DNA of 64,000 bases from Brachynemurus nebulosus (taxonomy: Eukaryota; Arthropoda; Insecta; Neuroptera; Myrmeleontidae): contig JAPWDM010000006.1 in NCBI GenBank assembly GCA_035578155.1, positions 14,338,305 through 14,402,304 of the forward strand. Reading direction: 5' to 3'. Position 1 is the stretch's first letter, and each line of letters begins with the position of its first letter. Below the pieces are notes generated by a model. That model saw only the letters and a program-made list of their open reading frames with translations, ran no database searches and was not told the DNA's origin. This document shows, piece by piece, positions 23,911 through 32,303 of this stretch. The translations under genes were made by a program, and so were the position numbers.

Positions 23911-24486
23911 ATGGAGTGATTCTTTTTTTGGGAGTGACTCTTTTTTTTGGAGTGACTCTTTTTTTGGAGTGACTCTTTTTTTTGGAGTGACTCTTTTTTT
24001 TGGAGTGACTCTTTTTTTGGAGTGACTCTTTTTTGGAGTGACTCTTTTTTCGGGAGTGACTCTTTTTTGGGAGTGACTCATTTTTGGGAGTGACTCTTTT
24101 TTGGGAGTGACTCTTTTTTTTTTTGGAGTGACTCTTTTTTTGGAGTGACTCTTTTTTTTGGAGTGACTCTTTTTTTTGGAGTGACTCTTTTTTGGAGTGA
24201 CTCTTTTTTCGGGAGTGACTCTTTTTTGGGAGTGACTCTTTTTTTGGGAGTGACTCTTTTTAGGAGTGACTCTTTTTTTGGGAGTGACTCTTTTGGGAGT
24301 GGCTCTTTTTTTTGGAGTGACTCTTTTTTTTTGGGAGTGACTCTTTTTTTGGGAGTGACTCTTTTTTGGAGTGACTCTTTTTTGGGAGTGACTCTTTTTT
24401 AGGAGTGACTCTTTTTTTGGGGTGATTCTTTTTTTGGGAGTGACTCTTTTTTGGGAGTGACTCATTTTGGGAGTGACTCTTTGGTG
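23911..24486. repeat. Minisatellite, ~33 copies of GGAGTGACTC + poly-T
   Basis: The unit is GGGAGTGACTC followed by 4-9 T, averaging about 17 bp, with roughly 33 copies counted by eye. Rare variants are GTGATTC and GTGGCTC. Every standard copy holds TGACTC, the core of GCN4/AP-1-type bZIP sites, and two copies read TGACTCA in full. The minus strand is open in several frames (Lys/Ser/Thr/Pro repeats) only because the unit has no stop. The array lies immediately upstream of the 385-aa gene's TATA box and ends near the 3' end of the 302-aa gene. Confidence 0.95.
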
Positions 24487-24609
24487 TCATTTGATGTATT
24501 TTTTTGGTGTCATTTTAGTTGGTGCCTTTTGGTGTCTGGTGTAAATAGCAACGGTTAACTTATTGGGAATATACGAGTATGACCGATGGCACTAGTACTA
24601 TGAGAAGGA

Positions 24610-25518
24610 TTATGAGGTTTTATAAAAAACCCGAAGTGGATTATATTTATTTATGTTGACTTCCAAATGTCGGACTTCCAAAAGCGACCAGCCGCTGTCT
24701 CGTTCCTGGAATTCTTCGCTCTTGCGCACTACAGTCGACGCCATGTTTTGATAAATTTCCTCCATGTTGGTGGATTCGCAAACAGGAACATTTCTGGTGT
24801 TGAACGACTTCAAATCCAGCAGTAAATTATCGTCCTTGTCGAATTTTGCATACAGACCGAACAATTCGAAATTTGTTTTAAATGACGTATGCTTCGCCAG
24901 TTCCATATGCAGCAGCTGAAGTACATTTTCCTTAACTTCATCCAAAAATTCTTCAATGGACTGGAAGTACTCGGAACTCTTCACCCGGTAGCTGATTATT
25001 CTGGTTTTGAACGCGCTGTTAATCGTTTCCACATTTACGTTTCCAGTACCGCGACATAATTTATTTTTGTGGGCCGCGCTTCGTAAATGCCCATTAAATG
25101 AAGAAATCGATATATCCACGTCGCATACTTCACAACGTCTGGTACCCCGATCCGCCTTTGGTTTTTTAGATGGGCTGCCATGTTGTTCACCGGCTGCGCG
25201 CTTTTTCGAAACATGACCGCCGCTGGTTGAGGACCGCTCATGATCAGGTTCGACGCTGGTTGCGGGTTGTCCATGTTTATTAGCCATATGCCGCTCCAGA
25301 TCACCTTCAACATATTCGCCGCAGTAATCGCACAATACAGCCGTTGAATGGAATTTCTTCACATGATGATGTAAACTATCCATTCTCGTAAACATGACCC
25401 CACACCGACCGCATTTAAAAGATGAGCCATTGTCGCCATGTTTCGTCTTCATATGCCGCGCTAAGTTGTCTCGACGGTTGAATCCTGCTGGGCACATTTC
25501 GCAGTTGAATAAGGCCAT
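24610..25518 (-). CDS. 302-aa four-zinc-finger protein, probable truncated PolB-associated N-terminal region
   Basis: Start chosen at MALFNC (25518), just after a predicted 5' UTR intron; an upstream ATG at 25566 lies inside that intron. Zinc fingers: C6/C9/H22/H27, C36/C39/H52/H57, C63/C66/H77/H82 (short) and C129/C132/H144/H150. Basic patches KKR (105-107) and KKPK (118-121) could be nuclear signals. Residues about 160-300 form a globular domain with INSAFKTRI, KSFNTRN, KSEEFQERDSGWSLLE and LEVNINKYNPLR. From memory, this region resembles the part that precedes DNA polymerase B in large virus-like proteins of arthropod and cnidarian genomes. Here the frame stops right after this block, so the polymerase part appears lost. 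The assignment needs a profile search. Confidence 0.8.
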   Translation of the reverse strand: MALFNCEMCPAGFNRRDNLARHMKTKHGDNGSSFKCGRCGVMFTRMDSLHHHVKKFHSTAVLCDYCGEYVEGDLERHMANKHGQPATSVEPDHERSSTSGGHVSKKRAAGEQHGSPSKKPKADRGTRRCEVCDVDISISSFNGHLRSAAHKNKLCRGTGNVNVETINSAFKTRIISYRVKSSEYFQSIEEFLDEVKENVLQLLHMELAKHTSFKTNFELFGLYAKFDKDDNLLLDLKSFNTRNVPVCESTNMEEIYQNMASTVVRKSEEFQERDSGWSLLEVRHLEVNINKYNPLRVFYKTS

Positions 25519-25523
25519 TTTTC

Positions 25524-25624
25524 CTAAATTCACAAAAAATATTGTTTTAGTTTTAAGTTGTTGCATACAAAACTAGTAATAATAATTTCAAAATAGAAAT
25601 TATTATTAAATGTTTCTTACTCAC
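25524..25624 (-). other. Predicted 101-bp intron in the 5' UTR of the 302-aa gene
   Basis: On the minus strand the donor G|GTGAGTAAG (intron starting at 25624) and the acceptor TTTTTTGTGAATTTAG|G (ending at 25524) flank a T/A-rich segment. Splicing removes an upstream in-frame ATG (25566) and leaves MALFNC as the first codons, six bases into the exon. Confidence 0.65.
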
Positions 25625-25777
25625 CAATATTGAAAAAAATGTAATAAAATTTAAGAAATTAAACTTTGAAATAAAAAGCTAACTTTAAAAATTCGCAAAA
25701 TACGATATGATGACACGAAGCACACTGTACTTTATGAAATCAGAAGACGTAATGGTTTTAAAACCATTTATCACGCG

Positions 25778-25809
25778 TATTTATATCCTTTTTTTCAATG
25801 ATGACGTCA
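25778..25809 (-). promoter_or_regulatory. TATA box and TGACGTCA element of the 302-aa gene
   Basis: Minus-strand TATAAATA (25778-25785) is preceded by the palindrome TGACGTCA (25802-25809), a CREB/ATF-type bZIP site, about 16 bp upstream. The same layout occurs before the 132-aa gene. Confidence 0.55.
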
Positions 25810-26269
25810 TACTGTGTTAGCAAGTTACAACAAGCTTGATTGCACAATATGATGCAATAATTTTGCTGCATTAGCATACATAATGTATACATTTACTTGT
25901 TCAAACATGTTGCATTTCAAAGCGGCGACGATTTCATATGTAAAAATGCGCGGAATATGCTGAGTAAGCTATTTTCAAGGTTAACTTTTGCATTCTAAAA
26001 CATCTTTTGTAGATATTATAACTTTTAAAAATAAAATTATATTTTCAAATATTCATAAAACGTGGTTAAATTTGAGCGAAAAAAATATTTTACATTTTAT
26101 TCACGGAATTCTCCTAGCCCATCCTGTAAATTCTAAAAATTGTAAAAGAAAATTGTTTAAACTAGAATTATTGTAGTCTGGAATCATTTCCACCCTTAGT
26201 TGGGATATCATTAGCTCGTGTAATATGAAATGTCGTTTTCCGACATTTTAGTGAAAAATTTTTTAAGAA

Positions 26270-27110
26270 AATTTTGTGATATGTTTCGGTAAATGTATGT
26301 TGATTATCAAAAATAATACTACCTATCAATATTCATTTAGTGTGCACCCTAATTAAATTTCGTAAAAATACCACTTTTTGAAAAAATTTTGTGACATGTT
26401 TCGGTCAATATGTTTATTATCAAAAATAATACTACCTACCAATATTCATTTTAGTGTGTACCCTAATTAAATTTCGTAAAAATACCACTTTTTGAAAAAA
26501 ATTTTGTGACATGTTTCGGTCAATATGTTTATTATCAAAAATAATACTACCTACCAATATTCATTTAGTGTGTACCCTAATTAAATTTCGTAAAAATACC
26601 ACTTTTTGAAAAAATTTTGTGACATGTTTCGGTCAATATGTCGATTATCAAAAATAATACTACCTACCAATATTCATTTAGTGTGTACCCTAATTAAATT
26701 TCGTAAAAATACGACTTTTTGAAAAAATTTTGTGACATGTTTCGGTCAATATGTCGATTATCAAAAATAATACTACCTACCAATATTCATTTAGTGTGTA
26801 CCCTAATTAAATTTCGTAAAAATACGACTTTTTGAAAAAATTTTGTGACATGTTTCGGTCAATATGTCGATTATCAAAAATAATACTACCTACCAATATT
26901 CATTTAGTGTGTACCCTAATTAAATTTCGTAAAATACGACTTTTTGAAAAAATTTTGTGACATGTGTCGGTCAATATGTTTATTATCAAAAATAATACTA
27001 CCTACCAATATTCATTTAGTGTGTACCCTAATTAAATTTCGTAAAAATACGACTTTTTGAAAAAATTTTGTGACATGTGTCGGTCAATATGTTTATTATC
27101 ATGTGATAAT
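26270..27110. repeat. 113-bp tandem satellite inside the TIR element, about 7.4 units
   Basis: The GTGACATGTTTCGGTCAATA block recurs near 26391, 26506, 26619, 26732, 26845, 26957 and 27070, giving a period of about 113 bp. A diverged first unit starts at about 26270. Units share ATAATACTACCTACCAATAT and GTGTACCCTAATTAAATTTC. Neighbouring units are nearly identical, so amplification is recent. There are no spacers or CRISPR-like structure and no coding capacity. Confidence 0.95.
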
Positions 27111-27282
27111 ATCGGCTAGCAATATGAGCCCTAGTGCATAATGTAAAAATTTCCTAAAAATTTTTATTTATTCACCTATATTCTGAATAAATAATATACT
27201 TAAAGAAATCCAGAAAATTTATTAATAATAGCAAAGTATTTGCAAAGAAAAATGTTATTGAAAAAACGGTAATATGGAGCCT

Positions 27283-27631
27283 TTACCGCCGATTTATCGT
27301 AAGCGACACTTTTATCGTAACTGAGATTTTTATTGCATGTAACATTTTAAACCATAACGGGCCAAGCAGTGTTAACGTTCTTCTCAAAAATTCGTTAATT
27401 AACGAATTATAGCAACTGCTTAGTTTATCGTTAATACAACACATTTTCACATTTTAGCGTAACCGACAATAACCATCTTTATCGTAAGGTTAACAAAATA
27501 ATAGGAATAATACGCTCAGGCGTAATAAAATTAAGACAGCAGAAATATCGCAAGCGCCATACAAATATTTAAAAAATCCTTCTCCTATAAAATTTGATAT
27601 TTGTCGGTTACGCTAAAAATGGCGGTAATAG
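27283..27631. mobile_element. Nested MITE with ACCGCC...GGCGGT ends and probable TA target
   Basis: The left end is ACCGCCGATTTATCGTAAGC. The right end, on the other strand, is ACCGCCATTTTTAGCGTAAC. Both are flanked by TA. Several TTATCGTAA motifs fill the interior. It has no frame and lies inside the large TIR element. Confidence 0.65.
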
Positions 27632-27639
27632 CTAAAAAT

Positions 27640-28800
27640 TTCTAGCAAGTGTTAAAATTAATACTAAAAAGGAATTAAAGGTGTTTTTCAGCTTACCTGT
27701 AGTTTTCAAATAAAACAAAACTGTGAATAAAACAATCAAAACCGCACACACAAACAATCAAAAACTATGATTTTCTAATAAAACAAAACGAAAACAAACA
27801 AAAATCACACACAAAAAAACACGAATTTTTTCTTAATTCACTAATTTTAAATATTATAATTAAGACAAAATCTAAATATTAATGACTAAAATATAGCTAA
27901 AAATGAAAATTAACTTTGAAAATTCACAAAAACAGTCTAAGAAATTTCGCTTTGTACACAATTCGCGCGAAAACAAACAAAAACTATGGTTTTCAAATAG
28001 AACAAAATTTTTGTTTTAAAAGTTTTCAGTTGTTCTAGTATCTAACAATACTATTACCGGAAATAAATTTTCTAATATTAATAGAATTTTCAATTGCTGA
28101 GGAAGAAGATTTTCCTATTTTTCACAAGCAAATTTTTCAATTGGTATTATACTCGTGTATAAAAATTACAACAAGTCACATGTATGTATGTATGTACACA
28201 TATGAGATTTACATATGCGATACAGCGACATGTGAAATTTTAATTCGTCAGCTGTTTTGCTGTATGCAACTGGAATTTTTGTGCTATTAAAAGGCATAGT
28301 TGATTATAACATTATAAAATATAGAGTTTTTAAATTATTATGAAAATTAAATTTTTCGTTTTCAGGGGATATTAAATCTTTTTTTGTTTTATAATTATTC
28401 ACCATAAAACTCTACAGTACCTACGATGCATATCAAATATTACTAATATGTATTATTACATATATTACTAATATGTATTATGTATGATTTATACTTAGTT
28501 CAAAATTGTGATTTAGGGACGAGACATGAACTGAAAAATCGATTTTTAAATTTTTTTTATTGAACACCAAATAATGTAATATAATCTGGCATAATCAAAA
28601 CTAGAATATAAATCAATGTCTAGCGATGGGTATTGAAAAAAAAAAATCGAATTTTTTTTTTTGTTTTTGTTTTTTTTGGTTTTTTTTTGTTTGTTTTTTT
28701 GGTCTTTTTTTTGTTTTTTTATAATTTTTATTAAATATATGTAAAAATTGATACAATATTGAAATTTTTAAAATCCATAGTACAATTAAATAATACATTT
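27640..28800. other. Non-coding interior of the TIR element
   Basis: Very AT-rich, with A-rich segments at 27700-27830 containing many AAACAAAAC-type motifs, a short (TATG)n at about 28180-28196 and a long T/G-rich run at 28650-28720. Minus-strand AATAAA near 28727 could serve as the poly-A signal of the 132-aa gene. Confidence 0.5.
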
Positions 28801-28813
28801 TGAAGAGAGTAAA

Positions 28814-29212
28814 TTACAAAATTCGCCATTCAGCATCCTCCACGATTTCAAGAAGATCCAACGTTTTGAATTGCAATTTATGAGTTAGTCCAATGGGTCC
28901 ATTATTCATAATACCCAGTTTTGGATTGCTTTGCAACCATGCCAGCATCTGCTCGTTCAAATTGTCAAATCTCGCTGGTAACGAAATGTATCCAATTTCC
29001 AATTCCAATATTGTCTTCATTTTCGATGAATCGAATTTTGACGGCAATTGACTTGCGTCCATTATTTTATATACTTTTCCAATTTCCATATCAGAAAGTT
29101 TAATCCATCGTTTAACAGCACCAAGATGATTCAATTCCTCCACAAAATTTCCAGCCATTTTTTGAATTAAGTTTCTGTTTCCAGATGAAGCACCAGTAGT
29201 AATGGATTCCAT
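28814..29212 (-). CDS. 132-aa protein of the TIR element, possible OB-fold ssDNA-binding protein
   Basis: The first ATG is at 29212 (MESITTG). The frame is open three codons further upstream, but only from a TTG. Visible blocks are VKRWIKLSD (about 33-41), IGKVYKIM (44-51), KTILELEIGYISLPARF (about 65-81) and GPIGLTHKLQF (about 103-113). The alternating strand-like pattern with a basic LPARF turn recalls small OB-fold single-strand DNA-binding proteins in virus-like elements, but this is an inference. There is no signal peptide or membrane segment. It is the gene nearest the right TIR and is preceded by a clear TATA/initiator promoter with a TGACGTCA element. Confidence 0.8.
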   Translation of the reverse strand: MESITTGASSGNRNLIQKMAGNFVEELNHLGAVKRWIKLSDMEIGKVYKIMDASQLPSKFDSSKMKTILELEIGYISLPARFDNLNEQMLAWLQSNPKLGIMNNGPIGLTHKLQFKTLDLLEIVEDAEWRIL

Positions 29213-29301
29213 TGTTGGCAATAATTAATTGTTAACACAACAATTGAAAATTCACAACAATAAGATTTAATGTTTTTTCACTAAAGTTTCGAACAAAATT
29301 G

Positions 29302-29358
29302 TAACTGAAGAAATTCTGTCGCGCCCTTTTATAGCAGAAAGATAGCCTGATGACGTCA
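29302..29358 (-). promoter_or_regulatory. TGACGTCA + TATA + initiator of the 132-aa gene
   Basis: On the minus strand TGACGTCA (29351-29358) is followed by TATAAAAGG (29325-29333) and then CTTCAGTTAC (29301-29310) at about 27 bp from the TATA. This is the best-formed promoter of the four. The leader is about 90 nt. Confidence 0.65.
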
Positions 29359-29410
29359 TTTATCACACTTTATGTAGCCATGCAGGTTAAAACCTGTTGC
29401 TTCATTTTTT

Positions 29411-29640
29411 GCATATTAGACAGAAATCTTCGCTATTAATAACAGTTTACCTTTAGTGACGTCAGCTGACAATTTATACAAGTTTAAACCTGTTTTCAGA
29501 TAAAAATATACAATCATATGATAAAATTCATTTTTGCATATTAGACAGAAATCTCTGCTATTAATATCAGCATTCCTTCTAATGACGTCAGCTGACAATT
29601 TATACAAGTTTAAACCCGTTTTCAGATAAAAATATTATAA
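29411..29640. repeat. Two ~125-bp subterminal repeats at the right end
   Basis: Two copies of a segment running from GCATATTAGACAGAAATC through TGACGTCAGCTGAC to TTTTCAGATAAAAATAT lie in tandem. The left end of the element has only one copy. In the patch that differs, the left copy matches the inner right copy better than the outer one, as expected after loss of one unit or gene conversion. Confidence 0.85.
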
Positions 29641-30069
29641 AATTATGAAAGCAACGCCACCTTTTCATGGAATTTTGAATCTAGGTACAGAATTCGCGGT
29701 GGTTCAGACTAACGACGCTATCAAAGGTGACTGCGCCACCTGTTGACAATTTTTCAAACTTACACACAGGAATCCAGACCAGCAACGCTATCAAAGGTGA
29801 CTGCGTCATCTATTAGGGAATTTACAAGGCTCGAAGGTGGCTGCGCCATCTATTAGGGAATTCTTAGGTTAGAAACAATCTGTTAGGTTACACCAAATTT
29901 CCTTAGGTTCTGTTAGGTTGGATCAAGTTCCGCTAGGCTAGAAAAAAATTTTGCTCCACCCACCGCCGGAGGCTTCTAGAACCGCCTCGGTAGTTTTGCC
30001 TCCATCCGAGGTCGCTCAAAAAGTCGGATGGAGGGATGGTGGGCCCCATTCTCTCCAATCCTTACTACT
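29487..30069. repeat. Right terminal inverted repeat (583 bp)
   Basis: Inverse match to 18598-19180, ending CCTTACTACT. See the left repeat for the pattern of divergence. Confidence 0.95.
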
Positions 30070-30075
30070 AACTGA
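30070..30075. repeat. Right target-site duplication AACTGA
   Basis: Directly follows TACTACT and precedes TCGATTTTGAAAC, the continuation of the interrupted satellite unit. Confidence 0.85.
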
Positions 30076-30199
30076 TCGATTTTGAAACCTTTTTACTATT
30101 ACCAAGGTAAACTATTTTAGATAGGTACAGGTTGTGTTATCTGAGATCCACAACTGTCCTGCGGATGCAAATGCGGCGTAGAATGCTACACAACGGGTT

Positions 30200-30203
<4 letters not shown>

Positions 30204-30293
<90 letters not shown>
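30204..30293. repeat. (TA)n microsatellite, ~90 bp
   Basis: Uninterrupted dinucleotide run inside the right part of the satellite. Confidence 0.98.
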
Positions 30294-30295
<2 letters not shown>

Positions 30296-30550
30296 TTGCA
30301 GATCCGAAAACGCCAGTAATAAGCTATCGAACCGATGCTAAAAAATTTCTCACTGCTAGAGAACTAAATTATTTTAGATGGATACAACTATGCTGCACAA
30401 AATTCGTTCGGGTTCTTGGGTCCCCAAAAATACCAAAACTAATTATTTACCCAACCGATTTTAAAAATTCTTTTACTCTTAGAAAGCTAACCTATTTTAA
30501 ATAGGTACAGGTCTTAGATGAGATCCGCCAGTGCCCAAGATTTGGAAATT

Positions 30551-31449
30551 CGCTATGTTATGCAGATGCTGCGACAGGGGTATTGTGAATAATATATCTA
30601 ATAAGTTTTAATTTCATATATGTCATAAACTGTCAACATTAAAACATATTTTTGTTAAAGTTTGCCCCTCTTCATAATAATTGTAGATGCGCTCCGGACT
30701 ACGGGGCATTTAAACTACTAATTGCTCACTGTTCGGAACTCTAATTGTGCGAGCGCGACTCTAATCTAATTTTACAAAAAACCTTCTAAAAACATTATCC
30801 ATTTTTCAGTTCCTGTATTTTGAGTACCTACAATTTTGCACAATATATTTAATGTTAAAGCTTACATACATACTTTAATCTTTCAAAATTCCCTATTCTA
30901 TCGTGGCACTCCCCGAACAATTTTCTTATTTCTTAGAATATATAATATGATCCTATGAACTGTCAGGGGATTTAAATTATAGTCAAATGTGTTGGGATAT
31001 TTATACTTACACGCCATATACGCATACATAAGGATAAGATAGGATTTTATTTTTATTCATTTATTAAGGAAATAATTTATTCAAGGATCTTGTAAGACAT
31101 AAAGGACCTGTAATAATTAATTTGTATTAAACATTTTAAGAAGATTTATGAATTTAAACGCCGCTTATTTAATTAATAAAAATTTTGTTAATTAAATTTT
31201 ATGACTATAACAGCATAACCAGTTTTTATGCGTTGGAGAACTTTTCAGAAACATTATTAAGGGGGACTACTAGTGTGACGTTTTCAAAAAATTGGAAATC
31301 TTTTCGTGCATGTTTCGATAATCTATACCTTTAAAAATAACCTACTCAAATTTCAAGTGCATATCTCAAATAGTTTTTGAGTTACAGCCATCCGAAGAGT
31401 GGATTCTGATTTTCTTTGTTAACTTTGAGGTATTGAGAAATGTATGAAG
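30551..31449. other. No gene recognised
   Basis: AT-rich. A TTAAGGGGGACTACTAGT motif near 31258 resembles the ends of the CTTAAGG-type elements at 38013 and 41669 and may be a half copy. Confidence 0.45.
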
Positions 31450-32295
31450 TAGAGATATCGATTTTAAATCGATTAATCGAAGCTTAAGAAATCGATTTTT
31501 ATTCGAATCGATTCATGATTTTCATTTGAATCGATTCATGAATCGATTATTAAAAGTAAGAGATCGACAACCGATTTTTTTGAAAAATAATTTTATTTTT
31601 ATTTTAATTCTACAAACAAACATGTATTAAAAAGAAACACCAAAAATGTTATTGTTAGTTGTTACTTTTTACCCGTTGTGATAACAATGGGTAAAACTCC
31701 CCATGTGGCTATACTCGTATGTATAACTATATACGCATTATCTTTCCTAATTAGTTCCAGTAGTATCCAATGTGCCAATAGCCAATATGTATACCCTATA
31801 ACCATATAACATATATTTACTTACCATATGTACTATGTGTACTACTATGAAGACCATGAATACAAAAAGAAAGGCAGACCACCCATGTTCCAAGTGATGC
31901 CTCTTCTACAAAAGGACTTACATATTTAGAAAAGTTTTTTTGTCAGTTTGTTTGAAATTTTTAAATATACTTGGTTCATTCCGTGATATTCGTTCTATAT
32001 ATTCAGTTGCATCATTCCAATTTTTTCCTACTTTCACCAATCCACGTTAGCTCATCGCCTTTACAAGTATACGAGTAATATAAAACGTTTTTACATAGTA
32101 TACCTTCCATGTACTATCAATTAAATTCCTTAACAAACTATCAGTTAATTTTTTTTAAACTTTTCAAAATTTCGATTTTTTAGATCGATCTTACAGAATC
32201 GATTTTTCTTTTAGTCGATTTTTTTGGATCGATTTTTTTAATTTCGATTACATCGATCCAAAAATCGATCTTTTTTTGGAGAATCGACATCTCTA
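31450..32295. mobile_element. hAT-superfamily non-autonomous element with 8-bp TSD
   Basis: The termini TAGAGATATCGATT and AATCGACATCTCTA are flanked by the exact 8-bp duplication GTATGAAG (31442-31449 and 32296-32303). Subterminal regions are packed with AATCGATT/ATCGATTTTT motifs, typical transposase-binding arrays. It has no transposase frame. Confidence 0.92.
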
Positions 32296-32303
32296 GTATG
32301 AAG

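Larger units (their letters stand above)
18598..30069. mobile_element. 11.5-kb TIR element, Polinton/Maverick-like, lacking polymerase
   Basis: The element is bounded by 583-bp terminal inverted repeats, starts AGTAGTA and ends TACTACT, and is flanked by the 6-bp duplication AACTGA. Long TIRs, AG..CT termini and a 6-bp TSD are the known hallmarks of Polinton/Maverick elements. Other cut-and-paste superfamilies make 2-5 or 8-9 bp duplications. Four genes are all on the minus strand: 132 aa, 302 aa (zinc fingers), 385 aa (zinc finger) and 170 aa. No DNA polymerase B, retroviral-type integrase, protease, packaging ATPase or capsid frame is visible, and 11.5 kb is short for the class (usually 15-20 kb). 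I read it as an internally deleted or divergent member. Nested inside are a 33-copy minisatellite, a 113-bp satellite, a MITE and a tRNA-like segment. Confidence 0.8.
30070..30550. repeat. ~119-bp satellite, right part (diverged units) with a (TA)n insertion
   Basis: The satellite motifs CGATTTTGAAAC, AAACTATTTTAGATAGG and GAGATCC continue after the element. Diverged units follow at about 30325 and 30455. These units are clearly less uniform than those left of the element. Confidence 0.8.

Noticed and set aside
23878..24490. Minus-strand frames of 76-195 codons encoding Lys/Ser/Thr/Pro repeats
   Set aside because: They are the reading of the TGACTC-poly-T minisatellite. The unit contains no stop codon in these frames, and unit lengths vary without regard to frame.
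25519..25566. Sixteen extra N-terminal residues of the 302-aa protein
   Set aside because: They lie within a predicted intron with good donor and acceptor. The zinc-finger domain begins directly after the internal methionine.
26270..27110. CRISPR-like regular repeat spacing
   Set aside because: The whole 113-bp unit repeats with no unique spacers. This is a eukaryotic tandem satellite, as are the 119-bp and 160-bp arrays.
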